DNA of 64,000 nucleotides from Streptomyces sp. NBC_00236 (lineage in GTDB: Bacteria; Actinomycetota; Actinomycetes; Streptomycetales; Streptomycetaceae): assembly GCF_036195045.1 (NCBI RefSeq), contig NZ_CP108100.1:2046001-2110000 (forward strand), read 5' to 3'. Made by a program: the position numbers and the translations under genes. Shown piece after piece: positions 34,802 to 49,238 of this stretch. Below the pieces are notes generated by a model. It saw only the letters and a list, made by a program, of their open reading frames with translations, searched no databases and was not told where the DNA came from. The number at the start of each line of letters is the position of its first letter. The stretch's first letter is position 1.

Positions 34802-34931
34802 CCGGCCATCGTGCCGTTCCGGGCCGGGTCCTGGCAGCCGAACGCCAGAAGGGCGATACACCTGGGGGGCCGGTGACGGGCCCGCGCAACCCCCGGAGTG
34901 ACCATCGCACGATTCGCTCGTTCTGCTGAAC

Positions 34932-36881
34932 GTGCGTCCACTGTCAGAGGTACCGCCAGCCGCCGCCCGGGCCGATGCGGGGCAGCCCGAGGCCGCGCTC
35001 GTCGAGCACTACCCCCGGCTGGCCCGGCTCGGCTATCTCGTCCTGCCGCACTCGCTGAGCCGCGACCGGCGCGTCCTCACGGCTCACGCGCTGGCCCAGC
35101 GGTCCCTCCAGGCGGCGCACCGAGCCGGGCCCGTGGACGGCGGCGCCGTGCCGCTGCCCCGCCGTCCGGGCCGCGCGGAGGCGGCCGACCCGGGTTACGC
35201 CTACGTCCGGCGGCAGGTGCTGCGGAGCGCGCTGACGGCGGGGCGGCCGGTGCGTCCGCGGTACCTGCCGCGCCGCGACCGGTTCCCGCCGCTCCTCCCG
35301 CTGACCTGGGGGATCCGGCTGTTCCCGCACTCCGGGGGCGCCGAAGAACTCGCCCTGGACCAACGGCTGTCGGCGGTGAGCGGGGCGGCCCGGGCCGCGT
35401 TCGTCCTGCGCGGTCTGGAGGGGCTGGCGGACGGCGAGGTCCGGCGGGTGCTGTCCGATGCCGGAGTGGCCGACCCGCACGCGGCGTTGATGGAGGCGGA
35501 CGGGGTGCCCGCCGCCTATGCGCTGCTGGCATCGCCCGAGTTCGACCCCTGCTCGCTCCAGGCCCGTCCGCCTGATCTGGCGCGCCGCCGCAGATACCTC
35601 CGGGCGGCGCTGGCCGGCTTCGCCGCCCTGCTCGTGTGCGGGGCGCTGCTGGGCCTGCCGGGTGAGGGCTGGAGCCGGGGCTCCCTGTCCGCGCCCTTGT
35701 ACGCACGCAACCCGGCCGCCGAAGAGGCCCTGGATCCGGGGGCGTTACGAAGGGTTCCGGCGACGTTCTGGCAGCGCTCGCCGCGTACCGACTTCACCGC
35801 CTGGCCCACCCGGGGCGACCGTACCGAGGACACCCGGCTGCTGCGGCGGGCGCTACGGGTGTGGGCGCGGCCCGGCGACGGAGTGCGGACGTCGGCGACG
35901 CCGGGGACGCCGGTGGGTCCGCCGATGGGGGCGCCGCAGCTCTTGTACGCGGGCGAGGTGGGCCCGTCCGCGGTGGTGCTGTTCCACGACGGGCTGCGTG
36001 TCGTGCGGTACGCGGAGCCCCGTGACGCCGATCCGTCCGAGGGCGCGGCACTTGACTTCGCCCGGGTCGACGGGGCGGACGTGGCGTCGGCGGGCGCCCT
36101 GGTCGTGGAGCGGGCGGGGGGCTCGGTCCGCTATCTGACGGCGCCCTGGGTGCGGCAGGTGCGGGTACGGGATCTGCTCGCCCCCGGCCGGGAGCCGCGG
36201 GCGCTGCACCGCTCCCCCGACGGGGTGACCGGCCCGCTGCCCGGCCCGGCGGCCGCACCCGGCTGCCGGTCCTGGTACGCGGTCGAGCTGGCCGACGCCG
36301 GGGCCGTGCGACTGGTGACGGATCTCGGTGAACTCGCGCCGGCCCGGCTGACCTCGGGCCCGCCGGAGCGTCCGCACGACGTCTCGGGGCGCACGGAGTA
36401 CGCGAGCTTGGCACGGACCGCCTGCCTGCTGCCTGCCGTACGCGCGCACGGGGTGCGCGAGGTGAACTCATGGCTGTACGCGAAGCAGCCGCTGCCCGAG
36501 GGAAACGGCACCGCCCAGTGGCTGTGCACCCGGGCGGAGACCTGGCGGGGCACCGGGAGCAGGACCCTCGCCCAGTTCCAGGCCCCGTCCGGGCGGCCCT
36601 CGTCGAGCGGGCCGCCGGGGGTGGTCGCGGCGCGCGCCGAGAACACGCCGGAGTGCGGGGCGCGCGCTCCCCAGGTGCTGGCGGGCGTGCTGTGGAAGTC
36701 GCACGGCGGCCGGTGGTACGTACTCGCGGCGGGCAGTGAGCAGTTCGCGTCGCTGACCACGTCCGGCGGGGTGACGGCCCGGGTGCGGGGGCGGCTGCTC
36801 GCGGTGCGGGCCGGGGCGGGCGACCGGGCACAGCTGAACGGGCGGCTGGCGGACGGCAGCCGGGCGGGGGCGCTGCGCTGA
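34932..36881 (+). CDS. Membrane protein with degenerate sigma-factor-like N-terminus
   Basis: 649 aa. Residues ~20-190 resemble ECF sigma factors: a region-2-like helix set (VEHYPRLARLGYLVLP), YVRRQVLRSALTAG, and a region-4-like AFVLRGLEGLADGEVRRVLSDAGV. A single transmembrane segment follows (RAALAGFAALLVCGALLGLP, about residues 220-240), then an extracytoplasmic domain of ~400 residues rich in Cys and Arg. This suggests a membrane-tethered sigma-like or anti-sigma-type sensor. The sigma resemblance is a judgement from pattern. GTG 34932 is used; no clear ribosome site is seen. Confidence 0.65.
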   Translation: MRPLSEVPPAAARADAGQPEAALVEHYPRLARLGYLVLPHSLSRDRRVLTAHALAQRSLQAAHRAGPVDGGAVPLPRRPGRAEAADPGYAYVRRQVLRSALTAGRPVRPRYLPRRDRFPPLLPLTWGIRLFPHSGGAEELALDQRLSAVSGAARAAFVLRGLEGLADGEVRRVLSDAGVADPHAALMEADGVPAAYALLASPEFDPCSLQARPPDLARRRRYLRAALAGFAALLVCGALLGLPGEGWSRGSLSAPLYARNPAAEEALDPGALRRVPATFWQRSPRTDFTAWPTRGDRTEDTRLLRRALRVWARPGDGVRTSATPGTPVGPPMGAPQLLYAGEVGPSAVVLFHDGLRVVRYAEPRDADPSEGAALDFARVDGADVASAGALVVERAGGSVRYLTAPWVRQVRVRDLLAPGREPRALHRSPDGVTGPLPGPAAAPGCRSWYAVELADAGAVRLVTDLGELAPARLTSGPPERPHDVSGRTEYASLARTACLLPAVRAHGVREVNSWLYAKQPLPEGNGTAQWLCTRAETWRGTGSRTLAQFQAPSGRPSSSGPPGVVAARAENTPECGARAPQVLAGVLWKSHGGRWYVLAAGSEQFASLTTSGGVTARVRGRLLAVRAGAGDRAQLNGRLADGSRAGALR

Positions 36882-36966
36882 GCACCACCGCGCGAAGGCC
36901 TGGCGGCCGGGAACTATCGCGTGCACGCCCCTGTCGCCCGCCCCTACCCATCAGTACATTGACAGC

Positions 36967-37872
36967 ATGTCTAACACGCAGCCAGCGGCGGTCGCGTCGG
37001 AGCGAACCGCGCTCAAGGCCCGTCGGGTCTCCTTCGCCTGGGACAGGACGCCCCTGCACTGGGTGCCGGGCGATCCGTTCACCACGCACACCATCAACGT
37101 GCTCCATCTGCTGCTCCCCGCCGGGGAACGCTGGTTCATCCACGTCTACCGCCAGGTGCTCCCGTACATCCACGACGAGCGGCTGCGCCAGGACGTCATC
37201 GGGTTCATCGGCCAGGAGGCGATGCACTCCCAGGCCCACGACGACGTGCTCCCGCATCTGAAGGGCCTCGGCCTCGACCCGACCCCGTACACCGCGCAGG
37301 TCGACTGGCTCTTCGAGAAGCTGCTCGGCGACCGGACGCTGCCGCCGGGCCGGGCGCGCAGGTGGTGGCTGATGGAGCGGGTCGCGACGATCGCGGCGAT
37401 CGAGCACTACACCGCGTTCCTCGGCGACTGGATCCTGAACGCCGACGCGCTGGACCGGCGCGGCGCCGATCCCACGATGCTGGATCTGCTGCGTTGGCAC
37501 GGCGCCGAGGAGGTCGAGCACCGCTCGGTCGCCTTCGATGTGTTCATGCATGTCGACGGCGGCTACCGGCGGCGGGTGCGGACCTGGGCGACTGCCTTCT
37601 CCGCGCTGCTCTTCCTCTGGCAGCGCGGCACCCGGTTCTTCATGGAGAACGACCCGAGCCTGCTGGACGGCAAGGCGTCCTTCGGCCGGTTCTACCGCAG
37701 CGGCCGGCACGGCACCCTGCCGAGCACCCCCGCGATGCTGCGGTCCATCCCGCGCTATCTGAGCCGTACGTACCACCCCTCCCAGGAGGGCAGCACGGCG
37801 CAGGCCGTCGACTACCTCGCCCATTCGCCCGCCGCGGTCGCGGCCGAGGCCCGTACGACGGAAGCCGGCTGA
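36967..37872 (+). CDS. Metal-dependent hydrolase family protein (PF10118 type)
   Basis: 301 aa, all-helical. GQEAMHSQAHDDV (ExxxH) and, later, HGAEEVEHRSVAFDV (ExxEH) give the diiron-type ligand pattern of this family. It lies 3 bp upstream of the ferredoxin-reductase gene, so the two are very likely co-translated. The diiron-like motif next to a ferredoxin/flavin reductase suggests an oxygenase or hydroxylase system rather than a hydrolase, an inference from arrangement. ATG 36967. Confidence 0.8.
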   Translation: MSNTQPAAVASERTALKARRVSFAWDRTPLHWVPGDPFTTHTINVLHLLLPAGERWFIHVYRQVLPYIHDERLRQDVIGFIGQEAMHSQAHDDVLPHLKGLGLDPTPYTAQVDWLFEKLLGDRTLPPGRARRWWLMERVATIAAIEHYTAFLGDWILNADALDRRGADPTMLDLLRWHGAEEVEHRSVAFDVFMHVDGGYRRRVRTWATAFSALLFLWQRGTRFFMENDPSLLDGKASFGRFYRSGRHGTLPSTPAMLRSIPRYLSRTYHPSQEGSTAQAVDYLAHSPAAVAAEARTTEAG

Positions 37873-37875
37873 TCC

Positions 37876-38958
37876 ATGCCCCTGCCCCTGCCCCGTCTGC
37901 GTACCGTCGCCGTGCTGGCCGGCGCCGCGCTGCTCGCCAAACGGGCGATGCGCCGCCGCATCGAGACGTCCCCGCTGTGGCCGCTGCCCGCACTGGACGA
38001 ACCCGTATCGGGCCGGGCCGAGCGCCGTTCCACCACCGGGCGGCGGCTGCTGGTCACCGGGCGGACCACTCCGGCGGACGGGGTCGTGCAGCTCCGGCTG
38101 GAGGGCCCGGACCTGCCGCCCTGGCAGCCCGGCGCCCATCTGGACCTGGTGCTGCCGTCCGGGCTGGTCCGCCAGTACTCCCTGTGCGGCGACCCGGCCG
38201 ACCGCACCGCGTACACCGTGGCGACCCGGCTGGCCGAGGACGGCCGGGGTGGCTCGCGCGAGGTGCACGCCCTGCTCCACGAGGGCCGGGAGGTCGAGGT
38301 CCGGGGCCCGCGCAACCGCTTCCCGCTGGCCAACGCCCCCTCCTACCTCTTCGTCGCCGGCGGCATCGGCATCACACCGGTCCTGCCGATGGTGCGCGCG
38401 CTGGCCGCCTCGGGGGCCGACTGGCGGCTGTTGTACGGGGGACGCAGCCGGACCACGATGCCTTTCCTGGCGGAGATCGAGAAACTGGGCGCCGACGGTG
38501 ACCGGGTCACGGTCGTCCCGCAGGACGAGGCCGGCCACCCGGACATCGCGGCGGTCCTCGCGGACACGGCCGAGGGCACGGCAGTCCACTGCTGCGGCCC
38601 CGAACCCCTGATGGACGCGGTCGCGGCCGCGCTGCCGCCCGGCCGCACCCTGCACCTGGAACGGTTCTCCGCGCCGGGGAGGGACGCCGCGGGATCGGCC
38701 CCCTTCGAGGTGGAACTGCGCCGCTCGGGCCGCACCGTACCGGTCCCGGCCGGCCAGTCGGTGCTCGCCGCCGTACGTGCCGAGCTGCCGCACGTCGCGT
38801 ACTCCTGCGAGCAGGGCTTCTGCGGGACGTGCCAACAGCGGGTCCTGGAGGGCGAGATCGAGCACCGGGACGACCTGCTGACGGACGCGGAGCGGGGCGA
38901 TTCGATGCTGATCTGCGTGTCGCGGTGCCGGGGCGGGCGGCTGGTGCTGGACCTCTGA
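37876..38958 (+). CDS. Flavin/2Fe-2S ferredoxin reductase
   Basis: 360 aa. N-terminal membrane-like helix (RTVAVLAGAALLAKRAMRRR) may anchor it. FAD-binding RQYSLCGDP, NAD-binding AGGIGITPVLPM and a C-terminal plant-type 2Fe-2S ferredoxin domain with Cys311, Cys316, Cys319 and Cys347 (CEQGFCGTC plus ICVSRC). This is the electron-transfer component of oxygenase systems (vanillate-demethylase-reductase type). The start is 3 bp past the diiron-like gene stop. TetR follows. Confidence 0.9.
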   Translation: MPLPLPRLRTVAVLAGAALLAKRAMRRRIETSPLWPLPALDEPVSGRAERRSTTGRRLLVTGRTTPADGVVQLRLEGPDLPPWQPGAHLDLVLPSGLVRQYSLCGDPADRTAYTVATRLAEDGRGGSREVHALLHEGREVEVRGPRNRFPLANAPSYLFVAGGIGITPVLPMVRALAASGADWRLLYGGRSRTTMPFLAEIEKLGADGDRVTVVPQDEAGHPDIAAVLADTAEGTAVHCCGPEPLMDAVAAALPPGRTLHLERFSAPGRDAAGSAPFEVELRRSGRTVPVPAGQSVLAAVRAELPHVAYSCEQGFCGTCQQRVLEGEIEHRDDLLTDAERGDSMLICVSRCRGGRLVLDL

Positions 38959-39017
38959 CGTGGCGGCTTCCACCGCACTGCACAGAGCCGGCGGAGCCGG
39001 TCGGTACCCTGTTCCTC

Positions 39018-39740
39018 ATGACGACCGGGGTACGGCGCAGGATGGGCGTCGAGGAGCGCAGGCAGCAGTTGATCGGCGTCGCGCTGGAGTTGTTCAGTCA
39101 CCGGTCCCCGGACGAGGTGTCGATCGACGAGATCGCCGCTGCCGCCGGGATCTCCCGGCCGCTGGTCTACCACTACTTCCCGGGCAAGCAGAGCCTCTAC
39201 GAGGCGGCGCTGCGGCGGGCGGCGGACGAGTTGGCGGCCCGGTTCCTGGAGCCGCGCGAAGGACCTCTCGGGGCCAGGCTGTTGCGGGTCATGGGGCGGT
39301 TCTTCGACTTCGTCGACGACCACGGGCCGGGGTTCGCGGCCCTCATGCGGGGCGGTCCCGCGGTGGGTTCCTCGACGGCTGACGCGATGGTCGACGGGGT
39401 GCGCCAGGCGGCCTGCGAGCAGATCCTGGCCCATTTGGGCGTCGAGGAACCCCCGGCCCGGCTGGAGCTGGTCGTCAGGTCCTGGGTCTCGCTCGCCGAA
39501 TCGACGGCCCTGATGTGGCTGGACGGGCGGCGCATCCCGCGTGCCGAGCTGGAGTTGCAGCTGGTCCACGACTTCGCAGCGCTGGCCGCCGTGAGCGCCG
39601 CGTACAACGAGGAGATGGCCGGCGTCGTGCTGCGGGTCCTCGCGCAGGAGCCGGCGGACGGACCGTTCGGAGATCTGCTGGTGCGGCTCTCCTCGCTGGC
39701 GCCCGCCGTGCCGGCCGTGCCTCCGCAGCGGCTGCGGTAG
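39018..39740 (+). CDS. TetR-family transcriptional regulator
   Basis: 240 aa. Classic N-terminal helix-turn-helix (EERRQQLIGVALELFSHRSPDEVSIDEIAAAAGISRPLVYHYFPGKQSLYEAAL). The helical C-terminal ligand domain has AESTALMWLDGRRIPRAELE. It lies 60 bp after the reductase gene in the same direction, so it probably regulates that oxygenase-like pair. ATG 39018. Confidence 0.9.
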   Translation: MTTGVRRRMGVEERRQQLIGVALELFSHRSPDEVSIDEIAAAAGISRPLVYHYFPGKQSLYEAALRRAADELAARFLEPREGPLGARLLRVMGRFFDFVDDHGPGFAALMRGGPAVGSSTADAMVDGVRQAACEQILAHLGVEEPPARLELVVRSWVSLAESTALMWLDGRRIPRAELELQLVHDFAALAAVSAAYNEEMAGVVLRVLAQEPADGPFGDLLVRLSSLAPAVPAVPPQRLR

Positions 39741-39744
39741 ACCC

Positions 39745-40095
39745 TCAGCGCTTGCGGTAGGACGGGTCGAGGTCGCGCGTCTCGGCCGAGAGGTGGAGGG
39801 TCAGTTCCCCGGCCGGCCGGATGTGGGCGGCCAGCAGCTCCAGCACGGACTCGGTGAGCTGCGCCCTGATCTCCGGGGTGCGGCCGGGCAGCAGCGCGAT
39901 GTCGACGTGCACGAGCGCGTCGCCGTCGGGTGCGTCCGCGACCACCGTCTCCTCGACCCGGCGGAAGCGGGTCTTGCAGGCGGCGATCTTCGTGGTGACC
40001 GTCTCGGCGATCAGCGGGTGCAGCGCGCCCGCGAAGCCTGAACGGTCGAAGGAGCCGTCGAGTTCGGCGGAGTAGTCGACGGTGATCTGGGGCAT
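39745..40095 (-). CDS. CHMI-like (5-carboxymethyl-2-hydroxymuconate isomerase family) protein
   Basis: 116 aa, tautomerase-fold. MPQITVDYSAEL starts with the catalytic-type Pro following Met, as in CHMI and 4-oxalocrotonate tautomerases. The body has ETVTTKIAACKTRFRRVEETVVAD and LVHVDIALLPGRTPEIRAQLTESVLELLAAH. Substrate may be an aromatic-degradation intermediate. It is convergent with the TetR gene, 4 bp apart. ATG 40095. Confidence 0.8.
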   Translation of the reverse strand: MPQITVDYSAELDGSFDRSGFAGALHPLIAETVTTKIAACKTRFRRVEETVVADAPDGDALVHVDIALLPGRTPEIRAQLTESVLELLAAHIRPAGELTLHLSAETRDLDPSYRKR

Positions 40096-40186
40096 GACGG
40101 CCTCCTGAGCGGGCGTGGGACGGTGGTCGCCCCCACCCTTCCGCTCGCCGGGAGGGCGCACAAGCCGGAATCACTATGTGGGCGGT

Positions 40187-40732
40187 TCACCGTGGAGGGC
40201 GAGGCGCTGATCCGAGGTCCGCGCCGGCTTCGAGGACGCCGACACACTGCTCACCCCTGACACCCAGGGGCTGCTCGCTCGTGGCGAGGACGGTCAGTCC
40301 GGGAGAGGTCGTGAGGATCTCGCCGAGGAGGTGCGCGCAGGCGGGGCCCACGTGCTCGCAGGAGTCCAGGACCAGCAGGAGGTGCATGCCGGCGAGCCGT
40401 TCGCACACCATCTCGACCAGCGACTCGACGGGCATCCGCACCAGCTCCTCGACGGGCGTCCGCCGTGTGTGGCCGCGCAGCCCCACCGCCTCGGAGACGG
40501 TGGCGAGGAGCATGTCGGCGTCGTGGACGGGGGCGAGGTCGGCCCATCGGACGCCGTCGCGGTACAGGGACCGCACGCGCCCGGCCGCACGGATCGCCAG
40601 CCGGGTCCGGCCGGCTCCGCAGGTGCCGGTGAGGGTGGTCAGCCGGCCCGTGACGAGGGCGTGTCCGATCCGGTCGAGTTCCCTCTCGAGTCCGGCGGGG
40701 CTCGTGGTCCCCTCGGGAATGTTGCTCGCCAT
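40187..40732 (-). pseudogene. Truncated AfsR/LuxR-type regulator ATPase fragment
   Basis: 181 aa. It covers only a P-loop ATPase region: LTGTCGAGRTRLAIRAAG (the Walker A lysine is replaced by Arg) and LLLVLDSCEHVGPA (Walker B). It stops where a normal protein of this type would continue into a winged-helix and TPR region; a short Arg/Pro-rich tail follows. It looks like a decayed or deleted regulator, but a stand-alone remnant could still be expressed. ATG 40732. Confidence 0.6.
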
Positions 40733-40923
40733 CGTCACCGTCGCTGACCGGGTGGAGCGGCCGGTCCCGGCCCCTGCGCCCCCGTGCGGCACCGTCGGAC
40801 GATCGACGGGGGTGCCGTACGGGAGAGGGGACCGGGACCGGCCGGGTGGAGTGGGAGGGTGCACCGGGACTGGGATGCTGCGGCTCTGCCCGGCGGCTGC
40901 CCACACGGTAGACCCGATGTGGG

Positions 40924-46236
<5,313 letters not shown>

Positions 46237-46323
46237 GGGCGGGGTCTCCTTGTATGAGGGACGAGGGTGCGCCGGGTGCCGCGCCGGGAGACCCCGGCGC
46301 GGCACCCGGACAGGAGGGGTGAG

Positions 46324-48045
46324 TCAGCTGCGCCAGACGTCGGCCGTCAGGGCGACCTTGCCGGAGGCCGGCACCGTGGCCGTGCGGTTGGCACCGCTCT
46401 CCCAGGTGACGTTGCCGGATGCGTCCTTGCGGACGTACTTGTACTCGAACGACGTACCCGCGGGCAGGCTCACGTCGAGCTTCCAGACGGGGTACGTGGC
46501 CGGGTCCAGCTTCGGCGCGGAGGCCGGGTTCCAGTTGCCGAGGGCGGCCTGGTTGCCGGTGACGTAGATGTTCTGGCCGAGCTGGGTGGTGGCGTTGACG
46601 CCGAAGGAGGCGCCGGACGTGCCCGTGCCGGGGTCGGTCGGGTCCGTCGGGCCGGTGCCGCCGCCGGTGCAGGTGCGGGCGCCCGTCTGGAGGGCGAGGG
46701 CCGTGTGGGCGCCGAGCGTGGCGGTGAACTGGCCGGACCCGTTGACCGTGACGCCGTTGCCGGACTGGATGTCGCAGTAGTCGCCGGCGGGCAGCGAGGT
46801 CTGGAACGTACGGGTCAGCGAGGAGCCCTCGTGGTTGATCGCGACGTACGCCTTGGAACCGCGGCCGAAGGCGATCTGGTCGCCGCCGTTGTCCCACCAG
46901 TTGGTGACGGCCTCACCGCGGGCGGTGTTGCGGAAGCCGACCATGGAGGAGATCTCGCGCCAGGCGTGCTGGCACTTCCAGCCGTCGCTGTAGCAGGCGT
47001 TCACGGTGCCGCCGCTGGGCGGACCGGCGTCCTTGTCGGACCACTCGTAGCCGGAGTGCACATCGGGCGAGCCGTAGGGCCAGGCCAGCATGAACACGTT
47101 GGCGAGCGTGTAGTTGGCGCCGCTCTTGTAGTTCAGCGTCTCGCCGTTGCGCTCGGTGTCGTGGTTGTCGACGAAGACCGCGGCCTTCGAGGAGGACATG
47201 AAGCCCCAGCCCTCGCCGAAGTTCTTCAGGTTCGCGAGGTTCTCGTTGTTGAAGACCTGCTTGAGGCTGCGGGCGTAGCGGAACTCCTGGACGTCGCCGG
47301 AGCCTGCGTACTCGTCGGGAGAGACGGCCTCGCCGGCGCCGTAGATGGCCTCGTGCTTCCAGTAGACGCCGGGGTTGCTCAGCCGCGACTTGATGTTGGC
47401 GAGGTCGCCGGCGGGCATGTGCTTGGCCGCGTCGATGCGGAAGCCGTCGACGCCGAGCGACAGCAGGTCGTTGAGGTACCCGGCGATCTTGCCGCGGACG
47501 TAGTCCTCGCCGGTGTCCAGGTCGGCGAGGCCCACGAGTTCGCAGTTCTGGACGTTGCCGCGGTCGCCGTAGTTGTTGATCTGCGACTGGCAGTCGTTCA
47601 TGTCGTTGACCGAGTACAGGCCGGGGTAGTCGTACTTGCTGTAGGAGGACCCTCCCGTGCCCGTGCCGGAACCCGCGGACATGTGGTTGATGACCGAGTC
47701 GGCGATGACCTTGACGCCCGCGCCGTGGCAGGTGCTGACCATGTTGGCGAAAGAGGCGCGGTCGCCGAGCCGTCCGGCGATCCTGTAGCTGACCGGCTGG
47801 TACGAGGTCCACCACTGCCCGCCCTGGATGTGCTCCTGGGGCGGCGAGACCTGTACGAAGCCGTAGCCGGCCGGGCCGAGGGAGTCCGTGCAGGCCTTGG
47901 CGACGGAGTCGAACTTCCACTCGAAGAGGACGGCCGTGACGTCCTTGGTGCCCGGGGCGGAGGCCTGCGCGCTCGTGGCGGGGACCACGAGGGCGGCGGC
48001 GGCCGCTATCAGTGCGAGCGCGGCAGACAGCGGTCTGCTGGCCAT
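46324..48045 (-). CDS. Secreted alpha-amylase with CBM20
   Basis: 573 aa. Signal peptide (1-28, ATSAQA), then a GH13 barrel: [12 protein letters not shown] (region I), [13 protein letters not shown] (nucleophile Asp), YGAGE (acid Glu region), VDNHDTERN (third Asp), and a Gly-rich linker (~475-485). The last ~95 residues are a CBM20 starch-binding domain ([23 protein letters not shown]). The first gene of the amylase-pullulanase unit. ATG 48045 follows GGAGG. MalR-like palindromes lie ~100 bp upstream. Confidence 0.95.
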   Translation of the reverse strand: MASRPLSAALALIAAAAALVVPATSAQASAPGTKDVTAVLFEWKFDSVAKACTDSLGPAGYGFVQVSPPQEHIQGGQWWTSYQPVSYRIAGRLGDRASFANMVSTCHGAGVKVIADSVINHMSAGSGTGTGGSSYSKYDYPGLYSVNDMNDCQSQINNYGDRGNVQNCELVGLADLDTGEDYVRGKIAGYLNDLLSLGVDGFRIDAAKHMPAGDLANIKSRLSNPGVYWKHEAIYGAGEAVSPDEYAGSGDVQEFRYARSLKQVFNNENLANLKNFGEGWGFMSSSKAAVFVDNHDTERNGETLNYKSGANYTLANVFMLAWPYGSPDVHSGYEWSDKDAGPPSGGTVNACYSDGWKCQHAWREISSMVGFRNTARGEAVTNWWDNGGDQIAFGRGSKAYVAINHEGSSLTRTFQTSLPAGDYCDIQSGNGVTVNGSGQFTATLGAHTALALQTGARTCTGGGTGPTDPTDPGTGTSGASFGVNATTQLGQNIYVTGNQAALGNWNPASAPKLDPATYPVWKLDVSLPAGTSFEYKYVRKDASGNVTWESGANRTATVPASGKVALTADVWRS

Positions 48046-48146
48046 ATTTTCCTCCTGCGGTGGGGGAAACACGGGTGATGGTTCGGAGGCGTGCGGATAC
48101 CTCTGAGCCTCATGCGGCAACGCGCCCTGCCCTCAAGGCCCCTGAA

Positions 48147-48173
48147 TGTTCTTGCTGCAAGAATGCAAACCTT
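48147..48173. promoter_or_regulatory. Probable MalR-type operator upstream of the alpha-amylase
   Basis: A perfect 15-bp palindrome TTCTTGCTGCAAGAA (48147-48161) is followed by GCAAACCTTGC (48163-48173). Further TGCAAG/CTTGC-type words recur at 48256-48300 (e.g. TGCAAGGCCTTACGCAAG). The same word type appears upstream of malE and malR, suggesting a shared repressor. Confidence 0.65.
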
Positions 48174-48314
48174 GCTGCGGGGAGACCGTACGAGCCGACC
48201 AGGTTCCGGTCAACCCTTTGGACATGAGCTGCTCACATCCGCGAAACACTGCAGATTTCTTCCTGCAAGGCCTTACGCAAGACATTGCAACGCTGTTACG
48301 TTTCTCCCGACTCC

Positions 48315-48449
48315 GGTCCGGCCGGCCGGGGGTCCCGTTACCCCGGGCCCCACGCGCCCGGCCGGCCGGACCGGTCACGTACAAGAGGGGCACCCGGGGG
48401 TCACACTCCCCGCCGACCCGTCCGGGTCGACTCCCGGTGCCCCTCGTGT
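48315..48449. repeat. Two adjacent long hairpins between divergent genes
   Basis: Arms GGTCCGGCCGGCCGGG (48315-48330) and its exact complement (48357-48372) form a 16-bp stem. A second, imperfect stem has arms 48381-48402 and 48429-48449. They sit in the 530-bp interval 48046-48575 between the divergent amylase and oxidoreductase genes, which has no other gene. Confidence 0.75.
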
Positions 48450-48575
48450 GCGTGTGACGGGGTGGGTCGCCGACTTCTCCCAGCGGTGCCTCACCGGTCA
48501 TGATGGGCGCCGGGCGGGGGCAGCTCCACAACCCCACGGCCGACGACCGCACATGACGTCCTGGGGGGAAATCGC

Positions 48576-49172
48576 ATGTCACGTACCGGGGTCTACCTCG
48601 CACATCCACGGCCCGGAAGCTTCAACCACGCGGTGTTCGACGCCGTGGTGCAGGAGCTCCGCGACCGGGGTTGCGACGTGCTGGCGCACGACCTCTGCGC
48701 GGAGGGATTCGCACCCGGGCTGACCGCCGACGAGACGGAGACGGTCCGGTCGGCCGCGGACACCCCGGACGCGCAACTGGCGTCGCACCGGGCCGAGGTG
48801 GCCACCCTCGACGCGATGGTGTTCATCCACCCCAACTGGTGGGGCATGCCGCCCGCCGTCCTCACGGGGTGGGTGCAGCGCGTGATGGTGCCCGGAGTCG
48901 CCTACAAGCTGGGCACCTCGGACGGGGAGCCGCAGGGGCTGCTGAAGGCCGGCCGGGCCCTCGTCCTGAACACCTCCGACACTCCCGCCGAGCGTGAGAC
49001 GAGCGAGTTCGGGGATCCCCTGGACAGGGTCTGGTCGTCATGCGTCCTGCCCTATGTGGGAGTCACCGACGTGCGCCGGGTCGTCTTCCGCACGGTCACC
49101 GACTCCTCCGACGAGACCCGTGCGTCCTGGCTGCACGAAGCGCGTGAGCACGCCCGCGCGCTGCTGGTCTGA
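48576..49172 (+). CDS. NAD(P)H-dependent flavodoxin-fold oxidoreductase (NQO/MdaB-like)
   Basis: 198 aa. GVYLAHPRPGSFNHAVFDAVVQEL is the FMN/FAD-binding start of the family (HP...S-N), AMVFIHPNWWGMPPAVLTGWVQRVM is the W/P-rich second flavin loop. Probably a quinone or related reductase. ATG 48576 follows GGGGGGAA. Neighbours give no pathway. Confidence 0.9.
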   Translation: MSRTGVYLAHPRPGSFNHAVFDAVVQELRDRGCDVLAHDLCAEGFAPGLTADETETVRSAADTPDAQLASHRAEVATLDAMVFIHPNWWGMPPAVLTGWVQRVMVPGVAYKLGTSDGEPQGLLKAGRALVLNTSDTPAERETSEFGDPLDRVWSSCVLPYVGVTDVRRVVFRTVTDSSDETRASWLHEAREHARALLV

Positions 49173-49238
49173 CGTGCGCGGCGGGCGTCGCGCACTCGGG
49201 ACTCCTCCTGTGCGGGGCAACACCTAGACTCGGCTCCC

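Noticed and set aside
35794..38973. Long minus-strand open frame of 1059 codons
   Set aside because: It is antisense to four well-supported genes (sigma-like, hydrolase and reductase genes), and has no known motif; in high-GC DNA such shadows are common.
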